From positions 202,827-266,826 of the forward strand of contig CAKTFH010000001.1 in the NCBI GenBank assembly GCA_934555895.1: a DNA stretch of 64,000 nt, written 5' to 3'. Source of the DNA: an uncultured Muribaculaceae bacterium. GTDB taxonomy: Bacteria > Bacteroidota > Bacteroidia > Bacteroidales > Muribaculaceae. The position numbers and the translations under genes are program-made. The notes under the pieces are model-generated. The model was not told the origin of the DNA, did no database searches, and saw nothing but the letters and a program-made list of their open reading frames with translations. Below, in pieces: positions 54,437-62,811 of the stretch. Each line of letters starts with the position of its first letter. The first letter of the stretch is position 1.

Positions 54437-56074
54437 TCAGTTCTCAGGAGGCGTGTTGCGGCGCTTACGCATGGGGGGGAGCGACGGCTGTTTGCCCGTG
54501 ATGCTCCGCAGGGCGGCTTCATTGCGACGCACAGCCAGCGGATTGTCGCTTACAGGTGCCGTAGGACGGCGGTCGCGGTCATCACGGCGGTCAGAACGGT
54601 CGCCACGGCCGGGACGCGAACCGGGACGATAGAGTTTCTCCAGCTCGTTGCGCGGCTCACCTGCACGGTTCTCGCGGCGATCGGCACGGCGTTTTTCAGA
54701 GAATGGACGCTCGTCGCCACGGGGCGCTCCGTCGCGGCGGAAATCGCGACGGTCCTTTGAGAATTCACGGCGACGGTCGCCGTCGCGGTCCGGTTTCTCA
54801 CTACGGAAGCCCTTCTCGCCGCGATAGCCCTTCTCGGGGCGGTCGGGGCGGAATTTACGCTCGGGGCGCGGACGACGCTCTGAGCGGGCATCATCCACCT
54901 CACGCAAACGATGGCCCTCTCGGCGGAAACTCTTGTAGTCTCCTTCAAAGATAATATATTCGCGCAGCTCGCACTCGATGGAGCCGTTGAGGATGGGCAT
55001 GCGAACCGACGGAGCCAGTCCGATTTTGTTCACATATTCGTTTTTGGCGGCTATGATCCATGCGTGATAGCCCTTGAAAACATTCTTGAGCTTGGAGCCG
55101 ATGAGGGTGTAGAGCCCCTCCATATTCTCGGTTGTGATGCGCTCGCCATAGGGAGGATTGGTGATGAGGATGCCGTCTTCGGGAGCCTCGTGCCACTCGC
55201 TGAGCGGCTTCACGGCAAGGTCGATATATTTGCCCACTCCGGCACTGCGGATGTTGCTGCGGGCGATCTCGATGGCCTTGGGAGAGATATCGGCGCCATA
55301 GATTTTGTGGGTAAACTCACGCTCGGCTGAATCGTCGTTATAGAGACGGTCGAAGAGCTCGGCATTGAAATCCTTCCAGTTTTCAAAGGCATAATGCTTA
55401 CGGAAGACACCGGGATTCACGTTGGCGGCGATGAGGGCGGCCTCGATGAGGAATGTACCGCTGCCGCACATGGGGTCGACCAGCGGGCAGTCGCCACGCC
55501 AGCCACTCCGGAGGATGATGCCGGCGGCGAGCACCTCGTTGATGGGAGCCTCGGTCTGGGCCACGCGGTAGCCGCGCTTATGCAGACTTTCGCCGGATGA
55601 ATCGAGCGAAAGGGTGACCTGATTGGCTGCAATGTGTACGTTGATCATCACATCGGCGTCCTGGAGGCGCACACCCGGACGATGATCCTCACCGTAGCGG
55701 TCCTTGAACCAGTCTACGATGGCATCCTTCACTCGGTATGTCACGAACCTCGAGTGGGTAAAATCGTCGCTGTAGGCCACAGTGTCGATGGAGAACGTAC
55801 TTCCCACGGTCATCAGTTCGCCCCAGTTGTATTCCTTCACATGCTCGTAAAGCTCGTCGGTATTCCGCGCATAGAACTTATACACCGGCTTGAGGATACG
55901 CAGTGCCGTGCGGCAGCAAAGGTTGGCTTTGTAGAGCATCTCAAGGTCGCCTTCAAACGAAACCATGCGACGCCCCGGCTCAACATTCAGCGCTCCCAGT
56001 CCGCGGAGCTCTTCGGCCAGAACATCTTCAAGACCCTGGAATGTCTTGGCCACCATTTCAAACGATTCAGTCAT
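54437..56074 (-). CDS. THUMP-domain RNA methyltransferase with Arg-rich tail
   Basis: The 545-residue protein has an N-terminal ferredoxin-like/THUMP region (about 1-165) and an RlmL/YpsC-type methyltransferase domain (about 170-385). The latter has VDPMCGSGTFLIEAALIA, YGADISPKAIEIARSN and the catalytic NPPYGER. This family methylates guanine N2 in 23S rRNA. A hydrophilic tail of about 150 residues follows, dense in Arg, Asp and Gly (RRPRPERKFRPDRPEKGYR and similar). The tail resembles RNA-binding tails of DEAD-box helicases. The ATG at 56074 lies 30 nt after a predicted transcription start. Confidence 0.92.
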   Translation of the reverse strand: MTESFEMVAKTFQGLEDVLAEELRGLGALNVEPGRRMVSFEGDLEMLYKANLCCRTALRILKPVYKFYARNTDELYEHVKEYNWGELMTVGSTFSIDTVAYSDDFTHSRFVTYRVKDAIVDWFKDRYGEDHRPGVRLQDADVMINVHIAANQVTLSLDSSGESLHKRGYRVAQTEAPINEVLAAGIILRSGWRGDCPLVDPMCGSGTFLIEAALIAANVNPGVFRKHYAFENWKDFNAELFDRLYNDDSAEREFTHKIYGADISPKAIEIARSNIRSAGVGKYIDLAVKPLSEWHEAPEDGILITNPPYGERITTENMEGLYTLIGSKLKNVFKGYHAWIIAAKNEYVNKIGLAPSVRMPILNGSIECELREYIIFEGDYKSFRREGHRLREVDDARSERRPRPERKFRPDRPEKGYRGEKGFRSEKPDRDGDRRREFSKDRRDFRRDGAPRGDERPFSEKRRADRRENRAGEPRNELEKLYRPGSRPGRGDRSDRRDDRDRRPTAPVSDNPLAVRRNEAALRSITGKQPSLPPMRKRRNTPPEN

Positions 56075-56110
56075 ATATAAATGCTTCTCTTGTAATCTCT
56101 GTTTACGATG

Positions 56111-56141
56111 CAAAGTTACTCAATTTTCCCTTACGCCCCAA
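56111..56141 (-). promoter_or_regulatory. Promoter of the THUMP methyltransferase gene
   Basis: On the minus strand TTG (56141-56139), a 20-nt spacer and TAACTTTG (56118-56111) fit the consensus. This promoter probably also serves purD and the genes that follow. Confidence 0.7.
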
Positions 56142-56165
56142 CAAATCGCAGGCGCGGGATGCATA

Positions 56166-56684
56166 TCAATATTTCAGCAGAGAGGATACCTCCACATCGG
56201 CAGGCAGCGCGGCACGACCGTTGAGGGCGGTGAGCTCGATGATGCAGTTGATGTAGATTTTCTTGGGGTGCATCTGCTTCACGAGCTCACAGGCGGCAGC
56301 CATGGTGCCTCCGGTAGCGAGCACATCGTCGTGTATCACTACGATGTCGTCGCTGGTGATGGCGTCGCGGTGCATCTCAATGGTATCGGTGCCATATTCC
56401 TTTTTATAGCTAAGCTTAAGGGTGTCGGCAGGAAGCTTACCCGGCTTGCGTACCGGCACAAATCCGGCACCAAGTTCGAAAGCGAGTATAGAGCCGCAGA
56501 TGAATCCGCGGCTTTCGATGCCCACGACTTTTGTCACACCTTTATCTCGGTAAAGCTGCGAGAGGTCCCAGCCGAGGATGTGAAGAGCACGTGCATCTTT
56601 AAAGGCAGTGGTTAGGTCTTTGAAAAGAACTCCCTTCTGCGGGAAGTCGGCCACATCGCGAATTTTAGATTTCAGGTATTCCAT
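56166..56684 (-). CDS. apt: Adenine phosphoribosyltransferase
   Basis: The 172-residue enzyme salvages adenine to AMP using PRPP. The PRPP-binding motif is DDIVVIHDDVLATGGT (112-127), with GIESRGFICG (55-64) and PVRKPGKLP (77-85) also characteristic. It follows mnmG on the same strand. The 83-bp spacer between them carries a parS-like palindrome. Confidence 0.97.
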   Translation of the reverse strand: MEYLKSKIRDVADFPQKGVLFKDLTTAFKDARALHILGWDLSQLYRDKGVTKVVGIESRGFICGSILAFELGAGFVPVRKPGKLPADTLKLSYKKEYGTDTIEMHRDAITSDDIVVIHDDVLATGGTMAAACELVKQMHPKKIYINCIIELTALNGRAALPADVEVSSLLKY

Positions 56685-56743
56685 TTTCAGTTTTTATATT
56701 GGTTATTTATTTGCGTTTTTATTGCTGTTCAATCGGTTGCAAA

Positions 56744-56759
56744 TGTTCCACGTGGAACG
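56744..56759. promoter_or_regulatory. parS-like ParB-binding palindrome
   Basis: The site TGTTCCACGTGGAACG contains a perfect 14-bp palindrome (56745-56758) and matches the widely conserved parS consensus TGTTNCACGTGNAACA at all but the final base. It lies between apt and mnmG. mnmG (gidA) is often near the replication origin in bacteria. ParB binding is inferred; parA and parB are not in the window. Confidence 0.8.
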
Positions 56760-56767
56760 CTCGCACC

Positions 56768-58753
56768 TTATCTGCCGAGAAGCAGAAGCAGGATATTAAT
56801 GTCGGCCGGAGAGACACCGGGGATGCGCGACGCCTGTGCTACCGTAGCCGGGCGAATGCGTTCGAGCTTCTGCCGCGCCTCCGTAGAGAGCGACTTGATG
56901 GACGAATAGTCGAAACAATCGCCGAGCGCGATACGCTCGAGCCTACGGATTTTCTCGGCCACCAAGTCCTCGCGCTTTATGTAGCCCTCGTATTTGAGGA
57001 GGATTTCCGCAGCCTCCACTACTTCGTCGCGGAGCACGGCTGGAATCTCATCGATGCGCGCCTTCACACTCGGGAACATGCGGCTGAGCAATTCCACCGA
57101 CAACTGCGGACGAAGCAACAGTGCTTTAAGACGGCATCCCTCCTTCACCGGAGGCAGACAGAACGGAGTGTCGGTCCATCCCTCCTGTTCGTTAAGAAGA
57201 AGGAAGGCATTATTTATTTCAGAAGCCTTGACGGAGGTTTCCGTGAAATAACTGATGAGGCTGTCGCGCTGCTCGCGCTTTTCAAGCATGATATTGTAGC
57301 GCTCGCCGGTAGCGAGACCGAGCTCATGAGCTTTTGGGGTAAGACGCATATCGGCATCATCCTGACGAAGCAGTATCCTGTACTCGGCACGGGAGGTGAA
57401 CATACGGTAAGGTTCGTCGACGCCTTTTGTCACAAGATCGTCGATAAGCACGCCGATATAAGCCTCGTCGCGTGCAAGCACGAGCTGCCGTCCGTCGGCA
57501 AGAGCGGCAAAGGCGGCGTTTGCACCCGCCACCAGCCCCTGTCCGGCAGCCTCCTCATAACCGGTGGTACCATTGATCTGACCGGCGAAATAAAGACCCG
57601 AGATGCGTTTTGTCTCGAGAGTGTGACGCAGCTGGGTGGGATGGAAGAAATCATATTCTATCGCATAGCCCGGACGGTAGATCTGCACATCGGCCAAAGC
57701 GGGGATAGTTTTCAAAGCATCCAGCTGTATGTGCATCGGCAGCGACGAAGAGAAACCGTTAAGGTAAAACTCCTGAGTATTCTCACCCTCCGGTTCAAGG
57801 AAAAGCTGATGCTCCGTCTTGTCGGCGAAAGTCACGATTTTGGTCTCGATGGAGGGGCAATATCGCGGACCGATGCTTTGAATCTGTCCGTTGTAGAGCG
57901 GAGAGTCGGGCAACCCGCGGCGGAGCACCTCATGGGTGGCTTCGGAAGTGTACACCGTGTAACACATGCGCTGAGGCAGCTCGCGATGCACCGAAGGGAG
58001 ATAGGAAAAATGATGGCTATCGTTCTCCAGTTCCTGAGGGAGGGTGAGCTCCCAATGCACCGAACGGCCGTCGATACGCACCGGTGTGCCGGTCTTCATA
58101 CGGTCTGCCGTCATGCCGAGAGCACGCAACTGTTCGGTCACACCATATGATGCCGGTTCGGCAATGCGTCCGCCAGAAACCATCGTGCGTCCCACATGCA
58201 TCAGTCCGTTGAGAAATGTACCTACAGTCAGCACCACAGTTTTCGCATGAAACTCCGCCCCGAGCGAAGTGCGCACACCGGTCACATGCATTTCGCCATC
58301 GGCCTTACCGGCCGACCATCCGGCCGCCTTATCCAAGGCAGAAGGAGCCTGATTGCCGTCGGCATCGGCTACGATAAGTTCCGTAACCGTATCCTGCCAG
58401 AGCGAAAGTCCCGGAGTGTTCTCAAGTATATTGCGCCATATGGCAGAGAAACGCATGCGGTCAGCCTGAGCACGCGGACTCCACATTGCCGGACCTTTTG
58501 AGCGGTTAAGCATGCGGAACTGAATCGAAGCACGGTCGGTGACTATGCCCATGAAACCGCCCATGGCGTCTATTTCTCTGACTATCTGCCCCTTAGCAAT
58601 GCCACCAACAGCAGGATTGCAACTCATCTGGGCTATTTTGTCGAGGTCCATAGTGATGAGAAGTGTCTGCGCTCCGGCACGTGCCGAAGCGGCGGCGGCC
58701 TCGCACCCGGCATGACCGGCGCCCACCACTATCACATCGTAGTCAAACTTCAT
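56768..58753 (-). CDS. mnmG: tRNA uridine-5-carboxymethylaminomethyl modification enzyme MnmG (GidA)
   Basis: The 661-residue FAD-dependent partner of MnmE modifies U34 of certain tRNAs. It has the dinucleotide-binding [14 protein letters not shown] (8-21), the [24 protein letters not shown] block, [37 protein letters not shown] and the C-terminal helical domain. It is about 30 residues longer than usual because of an Ala/Gly/Lys/Asp-rich insert near residues 131-155. Confidence 0.97.
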   Translation of the reverse strand: MKFDYDVIVVGAGHAGCEAAAASARAGAQTLLITMDLDKIAQMSCNPAVGGIAKGQIVREIDAMGGFMGIVTDRASIQFRMLNRSKGPAMWSPRAQADRMRFSAIWRNILENTPGLSLWQDTVTELIVADADGNQAPSALDKAAGWSAGKADGEMHVTGVRTSLGAEFHAKTVVLTVGTFLNGLMHVGRTMVSGGRIAEPASYGVTEQLRALGMTADRMKTGTPVRIDGRSVHWELTLPQELENDSHHFSYLPSVHRELPQRMCYTVYTSEATHEVLRRGLPDSPLYNGQIQSIGPRYCPSIETKIVTFADKTEHQLFLEPEGENTQEFYLNGFSSSLPMHIQLDALKTIPALADVQIYRPGYAIEYDFFHPTQLRHTLETKRISGLYFAGQINGTTGYEEAAGQGLVAGANAAFAALADGRQLVLARDEAYIGVLIDDLVTKGVDEPYRMFTSRAEYRILLRQDDADMRLTPKAHELGLATGERYNIMLEKREQRDSLISYFTETSVKASEINNAFLLLNEQEGWTDTPFCLPPVKEGCRLKALLLRPQLSVELLSRMFPSVKARIDEIPAVLRDEVVEAAEILLKYEGYIKREDLVAEKIRRLERIALGDCFDYSSIKSLSTEARQKLERIRPATVAQASRIPGVSPADINILLLLLGR

Positions 58754-58807
58754 CTTACGTAACTTTTCGTTAAGTTATTCAATTGGCGTTGACGCATGCG
58801 CCTCCAT

Positions 58808-59239
58808 TTATTCAATTTCATCGAGCAGGGCGAGGGCCTTGTTTTCCGCAGCCTCCATTATCTCACGCTCGCCGGGACCCTTGTCGTTGATACCGCAAAG
58901 ATGCAGCACTCCGTGGATGATTACACGCAGCAGCTCGCTGTCATAGCTCACTCCCTGCAGCTCGGCGTTGGAACGTACTGTGTCGAGCGAAATCACCATA
59001 TCGCCCCTGAGAAGGCGTCCGCGGCAATCGTCGAAAGTGATGATGTCGGTATAATAATCGTGGGAGAGAAAACGGCGGTTCACATCCAGGATATGCTCGT
59101 CGTTGCAAAACTGATAGCTCAATTCGCCCACGATGCGTCCATAAGACTGCGCCACAGCCTCAATCCAGCAGGCCAGCCGGCCGAAGTCGAGCGAAGGCAT
59201 CTTCACCCCTTCCGTAAACCAATGTATCTTTTCAATCAT
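58808..59239 (-). CDS. ybeY: Endoribonuclease YbeY
   Basis: The 143-residue metalloprotein is needed for 16S rRNA 3' maturation and ribosome quality control. The zinc motif is HGVLHLCGINDK (about 109-120), where the third metal His of the HGxLHLxGxDH pattern reads Lys, a variant I believe is common in Bacteroidota. LSYQFCNDEHILDVNRRFL and DIITFDD are also typical. It lies 54 bp upstream of mnmG on the same strand. Confidence 0.93.
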   Translation of the reverse strand: MIEKIHWFTEGVKMPSLDFGRLACWIEAVAQSYGRIVGELSYQFCNDEHILDVNRRFLSHDYYTDIITFDDCRGRLLRGDMVISLDTVRSNAELQGVSYDSELLRVIIHGVLHLCGINDKGPGEREIMEAAENKALALLDEIE

Positions 59240-59266
59240 TGCTCAAAAGCCATATTTTCACACCTA

Positions 59267-59274
59267 CAAAGTTA
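59267..59274 (-). promoter_or_regulatory. -7 element for ybeY
   Basis: TAACTTTG lies 28 nt upstream of the ybeY ATG. TTTG elements further upstream are at 17 and 23 nt spacing, so the -33 is uncertain. No convincing promoter was found for porV in the rest of this gap. Confidence 0.55.
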
Positions 59275-59465
59275 ATGAAAAAAGCGGAGCGCAAAATCAA
59301 ATGTCGTTAAGAAAGCACACCTATTTATCAATCGATAAAATACAGAGACACCGGGGTGATTTTGCGCCGCAGTGCAATAAATAGTGACGAAATCAGTTAT
59401 TATGTTAGGTAAGTTGCCGTTAAAGAGAAAATCAGCAGGCAGCCTATCACCCATTAACCCCACAA

Positions 59466-60704
59466 ATGATGAAAGCGAGAATTTTTAGATTCAAGACATT
59501 ACATATCAAAAAGATAGCTGTAGCCTTCGCGGCGATGCTCATCCCTGCCGCCGCGGCATGGGCCGAAAACGACATCAAGAACGAATTCAACCCCGTGCAG
59601 ACCGGTGTCACATCGCTCGGTATCGCTCCCGATGCCCGCGGCGCGTCGATGGGTGACCTCGGCGCGGCAAGCGACCCCGATGTGAACTCACAGTTTTGGA
59701 ACCCCTCGAAGTATGCCTTCGCCTACTCACAGGGAGCCGTCTCGCTGAGCTACACTCCGTGGCTCCGCAAACTTGTGAACGACATCTTCCTGGCAAATCT
59801 CGCCGGCTACTGGAAGATTGGTTCCAACGACAATCAGGCCATCAGCGCCTCGCTGCGCTATTTTTCTCTCGGTGAGGTGGGCCTTACCGATGCGGCCGGT
59901 GTGGCCAACAGCATCAACCCCTATGAAATGTCGTTCGATGTGGGTTACTCGCGCAAACTGTCGGAGAAATTCTCTATGGGCGTTGTATTTCGCTATATCT
60001 ATTCAGACCTCGGCTACAACACCTCTGATGTAGGCGACAACTCCACCGGAGCCTCGGCATTCTCGGCCGACCTATCGGGTTACTACACCACCTATCCCAT
60101 GGTAGGACAAAACGAATGCCAGTGGTCGTGGGGCTTCGACATCTCGAACATCGGTACGAAAGTAGCCTACGACAACGGCAATAACCCGGCTTTCCTCCCC
60201 ACAAACTTGCGTCTGGGCACATCTTTCATGTTTCCTCTGGCCGATTACCACACTCTGGCGGTGAACCTCGACCTCAACAAACTGCTCGTGCCCACCCGTC
60301 CGCGCCAGCAGGATTACCTCAACGCCGACGGCGAACAGGATCAGGAAGCATATCAGGAAGCCCTTCAGGACTGGAAAGACATGTCGCCCATCACAGGCAT
60401 CTTCAAAAGCTTCAGCGACGCACCCGGCGGCGGTAAAGAGGAGCTCAGGGAAATCACGTGGAGCCTCGGCGCCGAATACAGCTACAACCAGCAGTTTTTT
60501 CTCCGCGCCGGTTACTACCACGAGAGCGAATACAAAGGCAACCGCCAGTATTTCGGCTTCGGCGCCGGATTCTCGCTCAACATCGTGCGCCTCGACGCAT
60601 CATATATGCTCGCCACGGCACAGACCTCGCCCCTCGATCAGACCCTGCGCTTCACACTGTCGTTCGACATGGACGGTCTGAAAAGCCTCTTCGGAAGAAA
60701 ATAA
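59466..60704 (+). CDS. porV: Type IX secretion outer-membrane protein PorV
   Basis: The 412-residue FadL-like barrel protein shuttles T9SS cargo from the translocon to the attachment complex. The diagnostic N-terminal block is GVTSLGIAPDARGASMGDLGAASDPDVNSQFWNPSKYAF (about 43-80). A signal peptide (FAAMLIPAAAAWA) precedes it and LRFTLSFDMDGLKSLF is the last strand. It supports a working T9SS for the cargo-like proteins in this window. The sortase gene porU, adjacent in several species, is not upstream here. It is 33 bp before ispF. Confidence 0.93.
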   Translation: MMKARIFRFKTLHIKKIAVAFAAMLIPAAAAWAENDIKNEFNPVQTGVTSLGIAPDARGASMGDLGAASDPDVNSQFWNPSKYAFAYSQGAVSLSYTPWLRKLVNDIFLANLAGYWKIGSNDNQAISASLRYFSLGEVGLTDAAGVANSINPYEMSFDVGYSRKLSEKFSMGVVFRYIYSDLGYNTSDVGDNSTGASAFSADLSGYYTTYPMVGQNECQWSWGFDISNIGTKVAYDNGNNPAFLPTNLRLGTSFMFPLADYHTLAVNLDLNKLLVPTRPRQQDYLNADGEQDQEAYQEALQDWKDMSPITGIFKSFSDAPGGGKEELREITWSLGAEYSYNQQFFLRAGYYHESEYKGNRQYFGFGAGFSLNIVRLDASYMLATAQTSPLDQTLRFTLSFDMDGLKSLFGRK

Positions 60705-60737
60705 CCACTCCCCTCCCCTACCGGCTGAAAAACGGAA

Positions 60738-61217
60738 ATGAAAGATATACGCATAGGCAACGGATTCGATGTGCATCGCCTCACTCCAGGCAGGCGGTGC
60801 ATATTGTGTGGAGTCGACATCCCCCACACAACCGGGCTGCTTGGCCACAGCGATGCCGATGTGGCACTGCATGCACTCTGTGACGCCCTCCTCGGAGCTG
60901 TGGGAGCCGGCGACATAGGCAAACATTTTCCCGACACCGACGAGCGCTGGCGCGGTGCCGATTCGCGCAAGCTGCTGCGCAGATGCGTGGAGATAGTGAA
61001 AGAACACGGCTACAGCGTGGGCAACGCCGACATCACCGTGATGGCCCAGGCGCCGAAGCTCGCGCCGCACATCGAGAAAATGAGAGAGAATGTAGCCGCG
61101 GATCTCGGCACCGATATCTCGCGGGTGTCGGTGAAGGCCACCACTACCGAGCGCCTCGGCTTCACAGGCCGCGAGGAGGGCATCGCCGCCATGGCCGTGG
61201 CGCTTGTGTATTGCTAA
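60738..61217 (+). CDS. ispF: 2-C-methyl-D-erythritol 2,4-cyclodiphosphate synthase
   Basis: The 159-residue enzyme catalyses the fifth step of the MEP isoprenoid pathway. It shows GNGFDVHRL (zinc Asp and His), [21 protein letters not shown] (zinc His), HFPDTD, and [25 protein letters not shown]. The family's length and motifs are complete. It is probably cotranscribed with porV. Confidence 0.97.
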   Translation: MKDIRIGNGFDVHRLTPGRRCILCGVDIPHTTGLLGHSDADVALHALCDALLGAVGAGDIGKHFPDTDERWRGADSRKLLRRCVEIVKEHGYSVGNADITVMAQAPKLAPHIEKMRENVAADLGTDISRVSVKATTTERLGFTGREEGIAAMAVALVYC

Positions 61218-61241
61218 GGCACTATTGTTCCAAATTGCCTG

Positions 61242-61265
61242 TAAATCGGCTGATTTATCTTTTTT
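61242..61265 (+). terminator. Weak terminator after ispF
   Basis: TAAATC (61242-61247) pairs with GATTTA (61252-61257) around a 4-nt loop, followed by TCTTTTTT. The A/T-rich stem makes it weak. Confidence 0.4.
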
Positions 61266-61304
61266 AATATTCCTACGGCAATAACACTACAAAGTTATTT
61301 GTTG

Positions 61305-61312
61305 TAATTTTG
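61305..61312 (+). promoter_or_regulatory. -7 element for the PCMD gene
   Basis: TAATTTTG matches TAnnTTTG. It lies 85 nt before the ATG at 61397. No clear -33 element was seen. Confidence 0.5.
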
Positions 61313-61396
61313 TGTGGCAATCCTGCATCGGCGGCCAAACGCACCGATACGGGAAAGCAGACACAAACGTTTCAATCGATTTAAGAGAGATAAGGC

Positions 61397-62368
61397 ATGA
61401 GGATTAAAAGAATAATACTGGGTACGGCCGCAGCGGCACTTTGCTCCACCATCACAATGAAGGCCGAGAAAGTGGTGCCAATCAGCTACGGCGACATGGA
61501 GCACTGGGTGACCCGCGAAATCACCGAATCGGGAATCATCGGCGGAAAGACCAAAACCGTGTATGAGATTGGCCCCACGCAAACCATCAAAGGGGAAAAG
61601 CCCTATGTGCCTACAGGCGGCTCACCCTGGGAGACATCAAATGTGATGGCCAAGGTGGTTGGAGTGGTAAAAACGAGCAATTCGGTGTTTCCCGACAATC
61701 GCCCCACAGGCGGAAAATGCTGCAAGCTCACCACCATCATGGAGCAGTGCAAGGCACTTGGCATCGTCAACATCGAGGTGCTCGTGTCGGGCTCGATATT
61801 TCTCGGACGCATGTTCGAGCCGATAAAGAGCACCAAAAGCCCCTACTCGAAGATGGAGATGGGCATCCCATTCACACAGCGGCCATCGGCGCTGCAGTTC
61901 GACTACAAAGTGGAAATGCCCACCAACTCCGACCGCCTTTACGCCCCCGGCTTCGGACGCCAGAAAACACTGCCAGGTTCTGATAATTCAGAAGTTTACA
62001 TCCTGCTTCAGCGCCGCTGGGAAGACAAGCAGGGCAACATCTACGCCAAGCGCGTGGGCACCGGACGCGAACGCTACAACAAGAGCACCGGCGGCTGGAA
62101 AAACGGCCACCGCATCAAAGTGAAATACGGCGACATAAGCGCCGATGCCGACTACAAGGATTTCATGGGCCTCCTGCCGAAAGAGCGCAGCTACTACGCG
62201 CGCAACTCCAAAGGCGAGATGAAACCGGTGTGGGAGGTCGGCTGGGACTCCCCCGACGCCACCCCCACCCACATGCTCGTGATGGCATCGGCAGGATGCG
62301 GCGAAGCCTACATAGGTACTCCCGGCCTCACACTATGGGTAGACAACATCGCTCTGGTCTATCCCTGA
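61397..62368 (+). CDS. Secreted PCMD-domain protein
   Basis: The 323-residue protein has a signal peptide (MRIKRIILGTAAAALCSTITMKA) and a single putative carbohydrate-metabolism (PCMD) domain. Family-like segments are DMEHWVTREITESGIIGGKTKTVYEIGP, PYSKMEMGIPFTQRPSALQFDYK, VYILLQRRWED, and the closing STPG-like AYIGTPGLTLWVDNIALVYP. It may bind carbohydrate at the cell surface, but this is inference. No partner glycosidase adjoins it. Confidence 0.88.
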   Translation: MRIKRIILGTAAAALCSTITMKAEKVVPISYGDMEHWVTREITESGIIGGKTKTVYEIGPTQTIKGEKPYVPTGGSPWETSNVMAKVVGVVKTSNSVFPDNRPTGGKCCKLTTIMEQCKALGIVNIEVLVSGSIFLGRMFEPIKSTKSPYSKMEMGIPFTQRPSALQFDYKVEMPTNSDRLYAPGFGRQKTLPGSDNSEVYILLQRRWEDKQGNIYAKRVGTGRERYNKSTGGWKNGHRIKVKYGDISADADYKDFMGLLPKERSYYARNSKGEMKPVWEVGWDSPDATPTHMLVMASAGCGEAYIGTPGLTLWVDNIALVYP

Positions 62369-62514
62369 ACGCGCTTTCACAGAAACCCTATCATACGTGC
62401 TTAAACGCTCAAAATATTTACCGTGTCGAATTATGTGAATAATCGGCTGACGGTAAAGACCTCCTTGTCACAACCCTTTGAAATAAAAAACTCCCATATT
62501 AATAATAAGAAGAT

Positions 62515-62544
62515 TTTGAGTTAACAAATTTTGTTTTAATTTTG
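62515..62544 (+). promoter_or_regulatory. Promoter of the C10 peptidase gene
   Basis: TTTG (62515-62518), an 18-nt spacer and TAATTTTG (62537-62544) fit the consensus. The predicted start near 62551 falls in a 15-bp tandem repeat and leaves a leader of about 260 nt, A+T-rich and without another recognised element. The 62369-62514 part of the gap shows nothing clear. Confidence 0.68.
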
Positions 62545-62588
62545 CACCTGATAATTCCGCACTTGGTAATTCCGCACTTGATAAAATT
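62544..62588 (+). repeat. 15-bp tandem repeat at a predicted transcription start
   Basis: Three 15-bp units (62544-62558, 62559-62573, 62574-62588) share GCACnTGrTAATTCC; the first two match at 13 of 15 positions and the third diverges at its end. The first unit overlaps the last base of the -7 element. Confidence 0.75.
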
Positions 62589-62811
62589 CAATTAACTGAT
62601 AAATAATGGTATTGAGGGTTGTTTGGTTATAACCTGAATTCACCCTATGAAAAAAATTAATTCTTGATTTCATCTCAAAGCTCAATTTTGGGAGAAAATC
62701 ACTTAAATCCAAACACATTCCTAATCGGGAGCTAAAATAAATAAAGGAATATTTGAACTAACAATCAATAATTAATTTATATAATCATTAGCGAAAATTA
62801 AAGCCAGAGTT

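Noticed and set aside
62536..62718. Minus-strand frame of 60 codons ending in repeated YQVRN
   Set aside because: The peptide repeat simply reflects the 15-bp DNA tandem repeat read in frame; there is no promoter or homology signal.
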